Source of the DNA: Okeania sp. SIO1I7
GTDB taxonomy: Bacteria > Cyanobacteriota > Cyanobacteriia > Cyanobacteriales > Microcoleaceae
Reading direction: 5' to 3'
Length of the DNA stretch: 64,000 nt
Assembly: GCA_010672585.1 (NCBI GenBank)
Contig: JAAHGF010000001.1
Coordinates: 1 to 64,000, forward strand
Position numbers and translations under genes: made by a program. Below are positions 1 to 8,509 of this stretch, piece by piece. The notes below the pieces were generated by a model that saw only the letters and a list, made by a program, of their open reading frames with translations, was not told the origin of the DNA and searched no databases. Each line of letters opens with the position of its first letter. The first letter of the stretch is position 1.

Positions 1-1038
1 GAATATTACTCTCAAAAAAAAGATTTGGTCAATACTAAAGACAAGTTTCCTTCCTACAAGCTAATTCATTCTCAGGTATGCCAGGATTGTATAAAACGAG
101 TAAAACTTGCGTTTGATAGATGGTTGAAAGCAGATAAAAATGGAAATAAATTAGGAAAACCAAGGTTTAAAGCAAAAGGACGTTATCGCAGTTTTACTTA
201 TCCTCAAATCAAACAAAACTGTATTGAAGGAAATCAAATTAATTTGCCAAAAATAGGCAACATTAAGTTGATTAAACATCGACCGTTACCTGATGGTTTT
301 CAAATTAAAACAGTAACAATTAGTCGTAAAGCAGATGGTTATTATGTAACTTTATCCCTAGAAGACAAATCAGTTCCAGCTTTAACAACTCAAGTTGAAC
401 CAACATTAAAAAACACTCTGGGAATCGATATGGGGCTGAAAGAATTCTTAGTAACAAGTGAAGGAGAGTCTATCCCCATACCTCAATACTACCGAAAATC
501 TCAGCAGCGATTAAAGACTCTACAGAAACGTTTATCTCGTAAAAAGAAAGGTAGCAAAAGATGGTTAAAAGCTCTTCTATCTGTAGCGAAACAACATAAA
601 AAGGTTGCAGATAAACGTAAAGATTTTCATTTTAAAACAGCCAATGAATTGTTATTAAAAGCCGAAGTTATCGCCCATGAAAACTTAAATATCAAAGGGC
701 TAACAAAGACTCGTTTGAGTAAATCAATTAACGATGCTGGATGGGGTCAATTCCTAACTATTTTAACTGTCAAAGCCGGAAATGCTGGACAGAAGACTAT
801 AGCAGTGAATCCTCAAAATACCAGCCAAGATTGCTCGAATTGCGGTGGAAAAGTCCCGAAAGAATTAAACATACGAACTCATTCTTGCCCACACTGCGGT
901 ATTGTCATAGACCGCGACTTAAATGCAGCAATAAATATAAAAAATAGGGCGGTAGGGCATTCCGTCCTTAAAGCTCGTGGAGTCCGACGGGATACCGGGA
1001 CTGCGAAACGAGAAGCCCACACTATAGCGTCAGCTTAG
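1..1038 (+). CDS. tnpB: TnpB-like RNA-guided nuclease of IS200/IS605 family (5' partial)
   Basis: The frame is open from base 1, so the gene begins upstream of the window; a TTG at 25 is only an internal codon. TnpB proteins are RuvC nucleases guided by an omega RNA from the element's right end. The three RuvC acidic motifs are visible: [16 protein letters not shown] and DRDLNAA. A four-cysteine zinc finger (CSNCGG and CPHCG) lies before the last one. The C-terminus is an Arg/Lys-rich tail ending at the stop at 1036-1038. Nothing in the visible part is broken, so it may be active. No tnpA is seen. The tail and the bases to about 1053 recur as a relic near 48.56-48.66 kb, which marks the right end. 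Confidence 0.9.
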   Translation, partial: EYYSQKKDLVNTKDKFPSYKLIHSQVCQDCIKRVKLAFDRWLKADKNGNKLGKPRFKAKGRYRSFTYPQIKQNCIEGNQINLPKIGNIKLIKHRPLPDGFQIKTVTISRKADGYYVTLSLEDKSVPALTTQVEPTLKNTLGIDMGLKEFLVTSEGESIPIPQYYRKSQQRLKTLQKRLSRKKKGSKRWLKALLSVAKQHKKVADKRKDFHFKTANELLLKAEVIAHENLNIKGLTKTRLSKSINDAGWGQFLTILTVKAGNAGQKTIAVNPQNTSQDCSNCGGKVPKELNIRTHSCPHCGIVIDRDLNAAINIKNRAVGHSVLKARGVRRDTGTAKREAHTIASA

Positions 1039-1053
1039 TGTGGGAGTATGTCA
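930..1053 (+). ncRNA. Putative TnpB omega RNA scaffold and element right end
   Basis: In IS200/IS605 elements the omega RNA overlaps the 3' end of tnpB and continues into flanking DNA, which supplies the guide. Here the last ~100 coding bases plus GTGGGAGTATGTCAC at 1039-1053 match a second locus (about 48556-48663), and the two copies diverge right after that point, placing the right end at about 1053. The guide would be read from about 1054 onward. Boundaries are inferred from the two-copy comparison only. Confidence 0.45.
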
Positions 1054-1427
1054 CCTATTTGAGTAGCTATTTCATAGAGAAATTCTTTGTATTCTTGAGC
1101 TTCTTTCGGAGTAGCTTTAAGAAGAGCGATCGCTACTGCTGCTTTAATTTTTTCTAGTGCATCTTCCAAAAAGTCGGGAAAATTTACTGCATTTTCTATC
1201 TCATTTATTCGAGTTGTTTTTTCTGCAATATCTACCAACAAATTCTGAATCAGTTGATTATCCTGATAATTTAACTTAGCGTGCTTAACTTCTTTGTTAA
1301 AAGTAAATACTTCTTTTACAGCCGAAAAAAGTGTAAATTCAGAGGCAATAATTATCATCGAAACTAAAGTAATTGCTTGCAATAATAACTGCCATTCTGA
1401 ATTTGTATAATCTGCTTTAGTCGTCAT
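1035..1427 (-). CDS. Small membrane-anchored hypothetical protein, probably truncated at its C-terminus by a TnpB element
   Basis: 130 residues. One hydrophobic segment lies near residues 14-34, followed by a charged, helical region. The stretch [14 protein letters not shown] resembles a motif I recall from longer cyanobacterial proteins that continue past this point; that is recollection, not a search result. The last six codons (GDILPH) and the stop are encoded by the right end of the TnpB element, so insertion probably removed the native C-terminus. The start overlaps the end of pyrE by 11 bp, suggesting co-transcription. Function unknown. Confidence 0.6.
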   Translation of the reverse strand: MTTKADYTNSEWQLLLQAITLVSMIIIASEFTLFSAVKEVFTFNKEVKHAKLNYQDNQLIQNLLVDIAEKTTRINEIENAVNFPDFLEDALEKIKAAVAIALLKATPKEAQEYKEFLYEIATQIGDILPH

Positions 1428-2028
1428 TTTTCTGACTCATATTTTTCAGATTTTCTTGTAGCTCTGATATAGTAAATATTGCCTCAAACTGAAGACCTTC
1501 TTTTTGATAAAGCTCTCTACCTCCTTGCTCCCTATCTACAAGAGCAAAAACCCGCTCCACTTGATAGCTTGCTTCTCGCAGTCGATTAACAGCTAGCATT
1601 GCTGAAGCTCCAGTTGTGACAACATCTTCCAAAACAACAACTCTAGCATTAGCTTCTAGTGAGGGTCCTTCTATATAAGCCATTGTGCCATGTCCTTTAG
1701 CTTGTTTTCGGATAATTAAAGCTGGTATTGGACGATTTTCATAAGCTGAGACCACACTAACAGCAGTAACTATTGGATCTGCACCTAAAGTTAAACCCGC
1801 TACACCTTGAGTATCTTCAGGTAACATGGACAATAATAACCGTCCAATTGCTAAAGCACCTTGGGGATGAAGAGTAACGTATTTACCATTGATGTAATAG
1901 GAGCTACGTTGTCCAGAAGATAAGATAAAATCCCCTTCGCGATAAGCTAACCGACATAACAAATCGAGTAATTCTTGTTTGATAGTGGTTAAATCAACAG
2001 TAGCTAAGGATAAAATTTGATTTGTCAT
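1417..2028 (-). CDS. pyrE: Orotate phosphoribosyltransferase
   Basis: Catalyses orotate + PRPP to orotidine 5'-monophosphate + PPi in pyrimidine synthesis, in the cytoplasm. The PRPP-binding motif VVVLEDVVTTGAS lies near residues 130-142, and the N-terminal substrate loop FILSSGQRSSYYINGK is typical of PyrE. At 203 residues it has normal family length. The ATG at 2026-2028 is the start. It is followed by an 11-bp overlap with the small membrane-protein gene, so the two probably share a transcript. Confidence 0.95.
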   Translation of the reverse strand: MTNQILSLATVDLTTIKQELLDLLCRLAYREGDFILSSGQRSSYYINGKYVTLHPQGALAIGRLLLSMLPEDTQGVAGLTLGADPIVTAVSVVSAYENRPIPALIIRKQAKGHGTMAYIEGPSLEANARVVVLEDVVTTGASAMLAVNRLREASYQVERVFALVDREQGGRELYQKEGLQFEAIFTISELQENLKNMSQKNDD

Positions 2029-2133
2029 ACTTTTAATTAAAATAGTTCCAAAATATATAATTTTTTGCCCTATAATCTCACTGCTATAATATGGGCAATT
2101 TAGCAGTAATAACCCAAAATAACATAGTAAAGT

Positions 2134-2535
2134 ATGGCCATGAACTTGAAAAGCCTCAGTGGCATAATGATTTTTTCAGCGATCGCCACTCTAACATCTG
2201 TCCAAATTGCTCAAGCGGGACATCCTGAAGCTCCTGTTCGTACATATCAACCTTTTGCAGAAGAGTTTAACGAAGCAAGTCAAAGATATTCTGGTAACTT
2301 TTTTGATAAAACAGAGTTTTTGAACCAAATAGGTCGTTATTTTGGTATTTTAAGGTTTCCTGATGAAGCTATTTCTGACGACTTACGCCAAGTCAACCAG
2401 CTTTATATAGAGGAGCAAAGGCGACAGTTTTCTAGTACACCAGTCATTAGAACTCCTGATTTAGTTAATCCCTATAATTCATCAGTAATGACAGCTCCTC
2501 CTTCTGATTCAATTCCTACTTTTGGTGGTAATTAG
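2134..2535 (+). CDS. Hypothetical secreted protein
   Basis: 133 residues with a clear N-terminal signal peptide: MAMNLKSLSG, a hydrophobic core IMIFSAIATLTSV, then likely cleavage after AQA near residue 28. The mature part is polar, rich in Phe, Tyr, Asn and Pro, with no cysteine pair or known motif. A second in-frame ATG at 2140 could be the real start. It diverges from pyrE across about 105 bp. Probably periplasmic or extracellular; function not recognised. Confidence 0.65.
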   Translation: MAMNLKSLSGIMIFSAIATLTSVQIAQAGHPEAPVRTYQPFAEEFNEASQRYSGNFFDKTEFLNQIGRYFGILRFPDEAISDDLRQVNQLYIEEQRRQFSSTPVIRTPDLVNPYNSSVMTAPPSDSIPTFGGN

Positions 2536-2540
2536 GTAAG

Positions 2541-2730
2541 CATTCAGCACTCAGCCATTAGCTATCAGCTATTAATTTTGAGGAAGATAAAAGCAACTTT
2601 TGAAATTTAGTTTGAATAAAATTTACTGGCAAAGTCCTCTTCCTAAACCTTAGAAGTAATTACTCATTACTAATTGCTGAAGTGCTGACTGCTAATAGCT
2701 GTTTGTGCAGCATTCCGCAGGAAATGCTTA
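2541..2730. repeat. Heptamer-array repeat element, copy 1
   Basis: Starts with CATTCAGCACTCAGCCATTA and AGCTATCAGCT, and ends with TGCTGACTGCTAATAGCTG followed by a TTTGTGCAGCATTCCGCAGG segment. The two ends carry inverted runs of a loose 7-bp unit (GCTGANN). The terminal TGTTTGTGCAGCATTCC piece recurs inverted at about 11108-11140. Most of the rest of 2536-2998 is AT-rich; it also contains a GGCAACAGCTCCGAAAGGCA segment near 2795 shared with the 131-bp MITE at 55407. Confidence 0.6.
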
Positions 2731-2998
2731 CATCCTATCCGCTTCCAAGGAGAGGTAATTAGGGTTTACTGAAAAAGTCTGATGGTGATGATAGGCAACA
2801 GCTCCGAAAGGCAACAGGCAACAGTTTAGACTATCTGCTACGGCCAAATTTGCTGATAGTTAGGGGAAAAACATTAGCATTTTGAGACCATAAAGAGGCA
2901 AAAACCTTGCACCCCCTCAGCAATATTTAACCCTGGAAGCCTGAACTGGTATTGATTGCAATTTTATTCAGCAAGTCCTAATTATTAATTATTAATTA

Positions 2999-5092
2999 TT
3001 AATTATTAATTTTTAAATAACCCCTTGGTGTAATCATCCAATTATTGTAAATCCCTGTAGATTCATTACCAATCAAAATTACTGTCAACATATCAATAGA
3101 AAACTCCAATAATTTATCCAGACTTGTCAAAGTAATTTCCTCATTTTCTCGATAAACAGACCGAGCAATTGCTACTGGAGTTTCCGGTTTACGATATTCT
3201 AAAAATATATTCACAGCTTTAACTAATTGTTCTGTTCTTTTCTGGGATTTAGGATTATAAAGTGCCACAACAAAATCTGCCATTGCCACAGCATTTAAAC
3301 GTTTTTCTATTACCTCCCAAGGCGTCAATAAATCGCTCAAACTAATAGCACAAAAATCGTGCATCAAAGGCGCTCCAACTCTAGCAGCAGCAGATTGTAA
3401 AGCACTAACTCCAGGAAATACTTCTACCATGGGAATTTTGCCATCCCAACCTGTGGCTCGAAGCTGTTCTAAAACTAATCCTGCCATGCCATAAATTCCA
3501 CAATCACCAGAAGAAACTACTGCGACATTTAAGCCAAAATTTGCCAATTCAATTGCTCTTTCTGCTCGTTCCTTTTCTTGAGTAATAGGTAGTTTTTCTA
3601 TTATTTGCCCAGGATTTAATAAGGGTTGAATTAAGTCAATATAAAGAGAATAACCAATAACAACATCAGCAGAACTAACAGCCATTTGAGCAGCGGGTGT
3701 GATATGTTCTAATTTTCCTGGACCCGTGCCAATTAACAATAATTTTCCAGTTCTTCCTGTATATTCTTTTTGCGCTAAAGCAACAGCAATAGTTGCTGCT
3801 CCTGGTTCGCTTTCTAGACGAAATATTTGCTTACTAACTAATAAATTACCTTCATTAATTCCCTGAGAATTTGAGGATAAATTGTCAGTATTCTCTTTTA
3901 ATTCTGAATTAAAATTATCTTCTTCTTCTGGGTTTAATATCTCGCCGTCTACACGATGTTTATAATTGCTTTTAATTTGAGAATCTATCCATTTCTTCCT
4001 TCTTTCTTCTTCCTTCTTCCTCCTTCCTTCTTCCTCCTTCCTTCTTCCTTCTTCCTTCTTCCTTCTTCCTTCTCTTGCCCCTAAAATTGCAGCAGCTTCA
4101 GCAACACTAGGAGTTCCTACTTCCTGAGCAACAACATTAGAAGGAGTCGGCACTTCAACACAGCTTAATAACTCTGAAGAAAAAGTCCGCAAAGGTAAAT
4201 TTTTTTCCTGACAAAATTCTACTAACCCTATTTCATCAGCCTTAATATCAATAGTCGCAATTCCAGCGATCGCTCCCTCAGCTAAATGATTAGCTTGAAA
4301 TACTTGCTGAATACCAGTTGCAATTAATTTTTTAGAAGTACCTCTTTCACAACCAACCCCTATCCACAAAACTCGTGGATGCCATTGCACTTTCGGTAAA
4401 TCTGAATCTGGAGCAAACTGACGCTGAGTAAAACTAATCCAAATTCTGGCCTTGGGAGTAGGGGATGAGCGATCGCCTATTTCTGGAAATCCAAAATCAA
4501 ATGGATGATTTTGGGGTAAGTGCTCTTGCCACAACCTCGAACCCACTTCCTGAATTACTTGTACAGTTTCTCCTCTAGCAACTATTCCACTGACTCTATT
4601 CCAGTCTCCCTCCCCTCGTCGCCAACCAAAAGGTTTACCCAAAATATCAATACCAGGTAATCCTAAATTATGGGATGCGCCTGTAATAATTGGGGTGGCG
4701 TTCAGGAGGCGAGCAAGTACATTAGTCAGTTTATCGGCACCACCTTGATGTCCACTACATAAACTAATGACAAATTTACCTGCTTCATCCACAACAACTA
4801 CTGCTGGATCATGATATTTATCTTGTAAAAGTGGAGATATTAAACGTACAACTGCACCACTAGCGAGACAAAAAACTATGGCACTATAGTTTTGCCAAAT
4901 ATTCGCTAGATGATTTTTCAGAGATTCGGTGTAAATTTCGGCATTGACAGTAGAATTTGTTGCCTGTTGACAAGACTCTGGTATCCACAGAGTTGCCTCC
5001 AATGTTTGACAAATAGGTTGTAATAATTTTGTTGCTGTAGGAGTTGTGGCGATCGCTGCTATTTGTGGAAATTCTTGGCCAATTAAATTCAT
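2999..5092 (-). CDS. cobJ: Fused cobalt-precorrin-5A hydrolase (CbiG) and precorrin-3B C17-methyltransferase (CobJ/CbiH)
   Basis: 697 residues with two enzymes of corrin ring contraction in one chain. Residues 1 to about 340 match CbiG, for example the ALASGAVVRLISPLL segment and the GVGCERGTS motif of its C-terminal half. Residues from about 450 match the SAM-dependent tetrapyrrole methylase fold of CobJ: LLLIGTGPGKLEHITPAA, then VVSSGDCGIYGMA. Between them is a linker that includes a Lys/Glu/Arg run encoded by a GGAAGAA microsatellite (about 4008-4075). The last codons (INN, stop) are supplied by an ATTATTAATT repeat. CbiG-CobJ fusions are known in cyanobacteria. Confidence 0.93.
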   Translation of the reverse strand: MNLIGQEFPQIAAIATTPTATKLLQPICQTLEATLWIPESCQQATNSTVNAEIYTESLKNHLANIWQNYSAIVFCLASGAVVRLISPLLQDKYHDPAVVVVDEAGKFVISLCSGHQGGADKLTNVLARLLNATPIITGASHNLGLPGIDILGKPFGWRRGEGDWNRVSGIVARGETVQVIQEVGSRLWQEHLPQNHPFDFGFPEIGDRSSPTPKARIWISFTQRQFAPDSDLPKVQWHPRVLWIGVGCERGTSKKLIATGIQQVFQANHLAEGAIAGIATIDIKADEIGLVEFCQEKNLPLRTFSSELLSCVEVPTPSNVVAQEVGTPSVAEAAAILGAREGRRKKEEGRRKEEEGRRKKEEERRKKWIDSQIKSNYKHRVDGEILNPEEEDNFNSELKENTDNLSSNSQGINEGNLLVSKQIFRLESEPGAATIAVALAQKEYTGRTGKLLLIGTGPGKLEHITPAAQMAVSSADVVIGYSLYIDLIQPLLNPGQIIEKLPITQEKERAERAIELANFGLNVAVVSSGDCGIYGMAGLVLEQLRATGWDGKIPMVEVFPGVSALQSAAARVGAPLMHDFCAISLSDLLTPWEVIEKRLNAVAMADFVVALYNPKSQKRTEQLVKAVNIFLEYRKPETPVAIARSVYRENEEITLTSLDKLLEFSIDMLTVILIGNESTGIYNNWMITPRGYLKINN
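4008..4075. repeat. GGAAGAA microsatellite inside cobJ linker
   Basis: A C/T-rich run on the plus strand (TTCTTCCTTCTTCC units), read on the minus strand as Arg/Lys/Glu codons. The same motif occurs outside genes at about 10534-10580 and 57066-57092, so this is a genome-wide simple repeat that lies inside an open frame. Confidence 0.85.
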
Positions 5093-5219
5093 TTTTTAGG
5101 TATAATAAACGCTGTACATAAATATAGTCATATAGAACCGAGTTTTATAGATAATGATTTGATTCCTGTGTACAAGAAAGTTCAGAAAAATAAAGTCACC
5201 TTTAACAAGGAGAAAAAAA

Positions 5220-5429
5220 ATGAAGCAAAAAACAAACACCATTATTTTACAGATGAATGGGACTAAAAGTAAAGATATCCGCAATTTGCGGAAGGGTCAA
5301 GGTAAGATATTCAAGAACATAGGCAAAATGCTAGAACAACTGAAAGCAACAGGTAAAACCCCAGAAGATGCACAACCTATAATTATAATTGTCAGGAAAA
5401 AAAGTAAAAGCAAAGGAATTTTTGACTAA
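5220..5429 (+). CDS. Small basic hypothetical protein
   Basis: 69 residues, rich in Lys and Ile, with a central helix KIFKNIGKMLEQLKATGKTPEDAQ and a basic C-terminus. A good ribosome binding site (AAGGAG, 5208-5213) precedes the ATG, which is the main reason to call it real. No motif is recognised. It stands alone between the divergent cobJ and a MITE. It could be a small regulatory or nucleic-acid-binding protein, but that is only suggested by charge. Confidence 0.6.
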   Translation: MKQKTNTIILQMNGTKSKDIRNLRKGQGKIFKNIGKMLEQLKATGKTPEDAQPIIIIVRKKSKSKGIFD

Positions 5430-5492
5430 GTAAGCGTTCAAATTATCCAGCTCTTGCTATAGAGCATTGACTTAATCAGCGAATAACGATAT

Positions 5493-5608
5493 CAGGACTT
5501 ACGCAAATTGACCTTTAAACCACCAGATGTAGGGGCGAATGGCATTTGCGCTCCGCAGAGCTGCCGAATGGCACCCTCACTCGATTTAGCCTCCGTGCGT
5601 AAGTCCTG
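5493..5608. repeat. MITE family A (TIR CAGGACTTACGCA), copy 1
   Basis: Terminal inverted repeats CAGGACTTACGCA and TGCGTAAGTCCTG bound a 116-bp element containing TGTAGGGGCGAATGGCATTT. A near-copy lies at 17396-17508 and a diverged one at 51351-51442. It extends the downstream hydrolase frame artificially to the left. Confidence 0.85.
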
Positions 5609-5648
5609 TATAACTAGAATGAGGTTAAATTATCCAAATCGTCCAAAA

Positions 5649-7181
5649 ATGAACTTAATCAGCAAACTATTTTCCAAAATTAACATCCCTCCGAATATTC
5701 GCTTTCGACCCAAATACCTGCTCTGGACTTGCCTAATAATATTTGGACTAACCCTCACTCAAATCTACACTTACCTACCAACCGCCACTGCTCAACAACC
5801 CTCCTCCTTTTCCCCCAGAGAATTTCGAGGAGTATGGGTAGCATCCGTTGCCAATATTGACTGGCCTTCCCAACGTGGTCTATCTGTCGCGCAACAGAAA
5901 TCAGAATTACTCAACATCCTCAACCGGATGCAAGAACTTAACCTCAATGCTTTAGTCTTGCAAGTTCGACCCAATGGAGACGCTTTGTATGATTCTCCCA
6001 TCGAACCCTGGAGTGGTTGGTTATCAGGCAAACAGGGAACCCCACCAGAACCTTATTACGACCCACTAGAATTCGCGATCGCCGAAAGTCATAAACGCAA
6101 TATCGAACTCCATGCTTGGTTTAACCCATACCGCGCTCAACTTAGTCCCAATGATGGTTCCTTTGCTGGAAATCACATGGCGGTCAAATATCCCCAATAT
6201 GCTTATAGATACGGCAACAACATTTGGATGGACCCAGGGGCGAAAGTTATTCAAGACCAAACTTTCAACACCATTATGGATGTAGTCCGTCGTTATGACG
6301 TTGATGCCATTCACTTTGATGACTATTTCTACCCCTACCCGAAAGGGGGACAAGAGTTCCCCGACTATCAAACCTATAATGCATACAAAGCATCTGGTGG
6401 CACTCTCTCTGTATCTAACTGGCGACGACAGAATGTGAATAATATGGTGCAACGTCTTTACCAAGGTATTCACGCTGAGAAACCTTATGTAAAATTTGGC
6501 ATTAGTCCATTTGGCATTTATCGCCCAGGGAACCCTCCTGGTATTGTCGGGTTAGATCAATATGAAAGTTTATATGCTGACGTGAAATTATGGATGGAGA
6601 AGGGTTGGGTAGATTATTTAGCACCCCAACTTTATTGGCGTATTGACCCCCCTCAACAAAGTTATCCAGTGTTGTTAAATTGGTGGTTACAACAAAACCC
6701 ACAACGTCGTCATATTTATGCCGGAAACTATTTAAGTCAGTTGCAAGTTTCGGGTTGGTCAGTATCTGAGTTTGAGAGACAAGTTGCAATTTCTCGTCAG
6801 AGAGCAAGTCAACTTTCTTTAGGAAATATCTTTTTTAGTATGAAAATGTTTCGAGATAATTTCGCAGGTGTGAATAATGTATTCAAAAGTTCAGTTTATC
6901 CAACTCCAGCATTACCTCCAGCGATGCCGTGGTTAGATAACCAACCTCCCGCACCACCTACAGGAATACAGGTTAATTCTGATGTTATTAGTTGGAGTGC
7001 TGATAATACTGGAGATGTTCGGTCTTGGACATTGTATCAGCAAACAGGTAATCAATGGGCACTGGTACAAGTATTAAATTCTGCTACTAATGCGGTGAGA
7101 GTTACGCCAGGAACTTATGCTTTACGAGCAGTCGATCGCTTGGCAAATGAAAGTGTAGAAGAAGTGGTAACGGTACAGTAA
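5649..7181 (+). CDS. Secreted family 10-like glycoside hydrolase (GHL10 / DUF187)
   Basis: 510 residues from the ATG at 5649. The frame stays open to 5508, but that part lies in a MITE, so the later start is chosen. An uncleaved or late-cleaved signal (KYLLWTCLIIFGLTLTQIYTYL, residues about 22-43) sends it out of the cytoplasm. The body has the TIM-barrel signatures of the family: EFRGVWVASVANIDWPS, LQVRPNGDALY, LHAWFNPYR and DAIHFDDYFYPYP. It ends in a fibronectin-like beta segment. Expected to act on cell-wall or exopolysaccharide glycans; substrate unknown. Confidence 0.88.
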   Translation: MNLISKLFSKINIPPNIRFRPKYLLWTCLIIFGLTLTQIYTYLPTATAQQPSSFSPREFRGVWVASVANIDWPSQRGLSVAQQKSELLNILNRMQELNLNALVLQVRPNGDALYDSPIEPWSGWLSGKQGTPPEPYYDPLEFAIAESHKRNIELHAWFNPYRAQLSPNDGSFAGNHMAVKYPQYAYRYGNNIWMDPGAKVIQDQTFNTIMDVVRRYDVDAIHFDDYFYPYPKGGQEFPDYQTYNAYKASGGTLSVSNWRRQNVNNMVQRLYQGIHAEKPYVKFGISPFGIYRPGNPPGIVGLDQYESLYADVKLWMEKGWVDYLAPQLYWRIDPPQQSYPVLLNWWLQQNPQRRHIYAGNYLSQLQVSGWSVSEFERQVAISRQRASQLSLGNIFFSMKMFRDNFAGVNNVFKSSVYPTPALPPAMPWLDNQPPAPPTGIQVNSDVISWSADNTGDVRSWTLYQQTGNQWALVQVLNSATNAVRVTPGTYALRAVDRLANESVEEVVTVQ

Positions 7182-7309
7182 TTCAGAATTTAGAATTTAA
7201 AATGTAGAATTTAGAATTAAAGGTAAATTTACCAATTCGGAATTCTATTTATAGCATTTCTCATAAAGATGAAGTAAATTTACGATTCCCCTAAATCCCC
7301 CTTAAAAAG

Positions 7310-7337
7310 GTAGGGACGTTCCATGGAACGTCCCTAC
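7310..7337. repeat. Perfect 28-bp palindrome
   Basis: GTAGGGACGTTCC-AT-GGAACGTCCCTAC reads identically on both strands. It lies about 34 bp before the antitoxin start, so it could be an operator or a hairpin; it also resembles the arms of common cyanobacterial repeats, so a decayed mobile element is equally possible. Confidence 0.75.
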
Positions 7338-7370
7338 AGGGTTATTATTTTTCACGGAGACGATATTATT

Positions 7371-7610
7371 ATGTTAGAACAAGTGCTGAATTTAGCGAAA
7401 CAACTTCCTGTTTCTGAACAAATTATTTTAATTGAAAAAATGATAGTTGAACTTAGAAAAAATAAATCTTCTCAATATTCTTTAATGCCTATAGAAAGGT
7501 TACAATCAGAATTTGCTAAAGATTTAGCAGAGGCAGGATATAAATCAAGAGAGGAGATAGTGAATTTAGTGCGAGAAGTGAGACAGGAAATTTCACAAGA
7601 ACATCACTAA
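7371..7610 (+). CDS. Putative antitoxin of a VapBC-like pair
   Basis: 79 residues from the ATG at 7371, which has GGAG 11 bp upstream; a longer frame from 7323 starts inside the palindrome and is less likely. The protein is a short helical polypeptide (QVLNLAKQLPVSEQIILIEKM) with a charged C-terminus, the usual build of small cyanobacterial antitoxins. Its assignment rests mainly on the PIN-domain gene 36 bp downstream. The palindrome just upstream is a candidate autoregulatory site. Confidence 0.6.
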   Translation: MLEQVLNLAKQLPVSEQIILIEKMIVELRKNKSSQYSLMPIERLQSEFAKDLAEAGYKSREEIVNLVREVRQEISQEHH

Positions 7611-7646
7611 TTTTATTCAATTTGATAATACTTTGAAATAAAAAAA

Positions 7647-8099
7647 ATGACTATTTCTCCAAGTCGTATATTTTTCGACACTAATGTTTATATTATTGGT
7701 TTCGCTGCTCCAGAAAGTAATGAGTTTAGATGTCTTCAATGGGCTGGTTTAGGTATGAAAAAATCTTCATTAATTGAAGTTGTAATTTCAGAAATATTGC
7801 TTGCAGAAATTTTGCGAGTGGCAAAACGTCTAAAAAATAAAGATTGGAGTGGAGAAATAGTCGATAAAATTTGGCAAGATTTTGAAGTATGTTATGTTCT
7901 ACTGGATGAAAATGAACTAGAAATAATTAAAAATTCAGGTAATATTCCTAGAGAGGATGCAGGAGTTTATTTAACTGCCAAAACAGCTAAAGCTCAATGT
8001 TTTGTGTCGGCTAACTATAAATTAGTTAAGGCTATTGTAGAAAAAACTGGAGAGTTTGAGTGTCTAACTCCTGAAGCTTTTGTTAATAAGTATATTTAA
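7647..8099 (+). CDS. PIN-domain toxin (VapC-like ribonuclease)
   Basis: 150 residues. PIN domains cleave RNA with a cluster of acidic residues around Mg2+. Seen here: Asp11 in FFDTNVYI, Glu in LLAEILR (about residue 54), and Asp in PREDAGVYL (about 104). The fourth position, usually Asp in a segment like FVTGD, reads FVSANYKL, so that acid is replaced by Asn. It follows the antitoxin by 36 bp in the same direction. Activity may be reduced, but three acids are often enough. Confidence 0.78.
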   Translation: MTISPSRIFFDTNVYIIGFAAPESNEFRCLQWAGLGMKKSSLIEVVISEILLAEILRVAKRLKNKDWSGEIVDKIWQDFEVCYVLLDENELEIIKNSGNIPREDAGVYLTAKTAKAQCFVSANYKLVKAIVEKTGEFECLTPEAFVNKYI

Positions 8100-8107
8100 G
8101 TTATAAG

Positions 8108-8341
8108 TTGCTTCTTGACAAGTTCAATAAATCTATTATTGAGCATCTTCTCCTACTAAATGATAATTTTTTCAGGGGAGTATATGGAATAGTGACAGAT
8201 GGTAATTTATGGCAGTTTGGAAAGCTTGTAGCAGACAATTTTATCAAAGATTCTGGGAATTTCACTATAGATAATCTGCCAAGGGTTTATGGCGCTTTGG
8301 AAAACCTGGTTCAATTAGTAGAAAAGGATGATGAGAAATAG
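8108..8341 (+). pseudogene. 3' remnant of a restriction-endonuclease-like hypothetical protein
   Basis: 77 codons from a TTG with no good ribosome binding site. The sequence GVYGIVTDGNLWQFGKL followed by FTIDNLPRVYGALENLV resembles the C-terminal end of a cyanobacterial PD-(D/E)XK-like family as I recall it. The N-terminal nuclease part is absent, so this is probably a decayed fragment. It starts 8 bp after the toxin stop. Confidence 0.45.
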
Positions 8342-8509
8342 GATAATTTGTAGGGGTTTGGAGACAAAACCCCTAGACTTTCCTGTTATCTATTTTCTCT
8401 ATTTACTCAAAATATTAATGGTTGTTAAAAAAACAGCTTTTTGCTGATTAACGAAAGCTCATATTCGAGAGTCAAAATATCTATCAACCAAGGATTGATA
8501 TTTTGATAA

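Noticed and set aside
5093-5219. Cobalamin riboswitch upstream of cobJ
   Set aside because: The leader before the minus-strand cobJ start is short and AT-rich, and no B12-box-like sequence was seen.
5508-5648. N-terminal extension of the GHL10 hydrolase
   Set aside because: These codons fall largely inside a MITE; the ATG at 5649 leads straight into a signal-type N-terminus.
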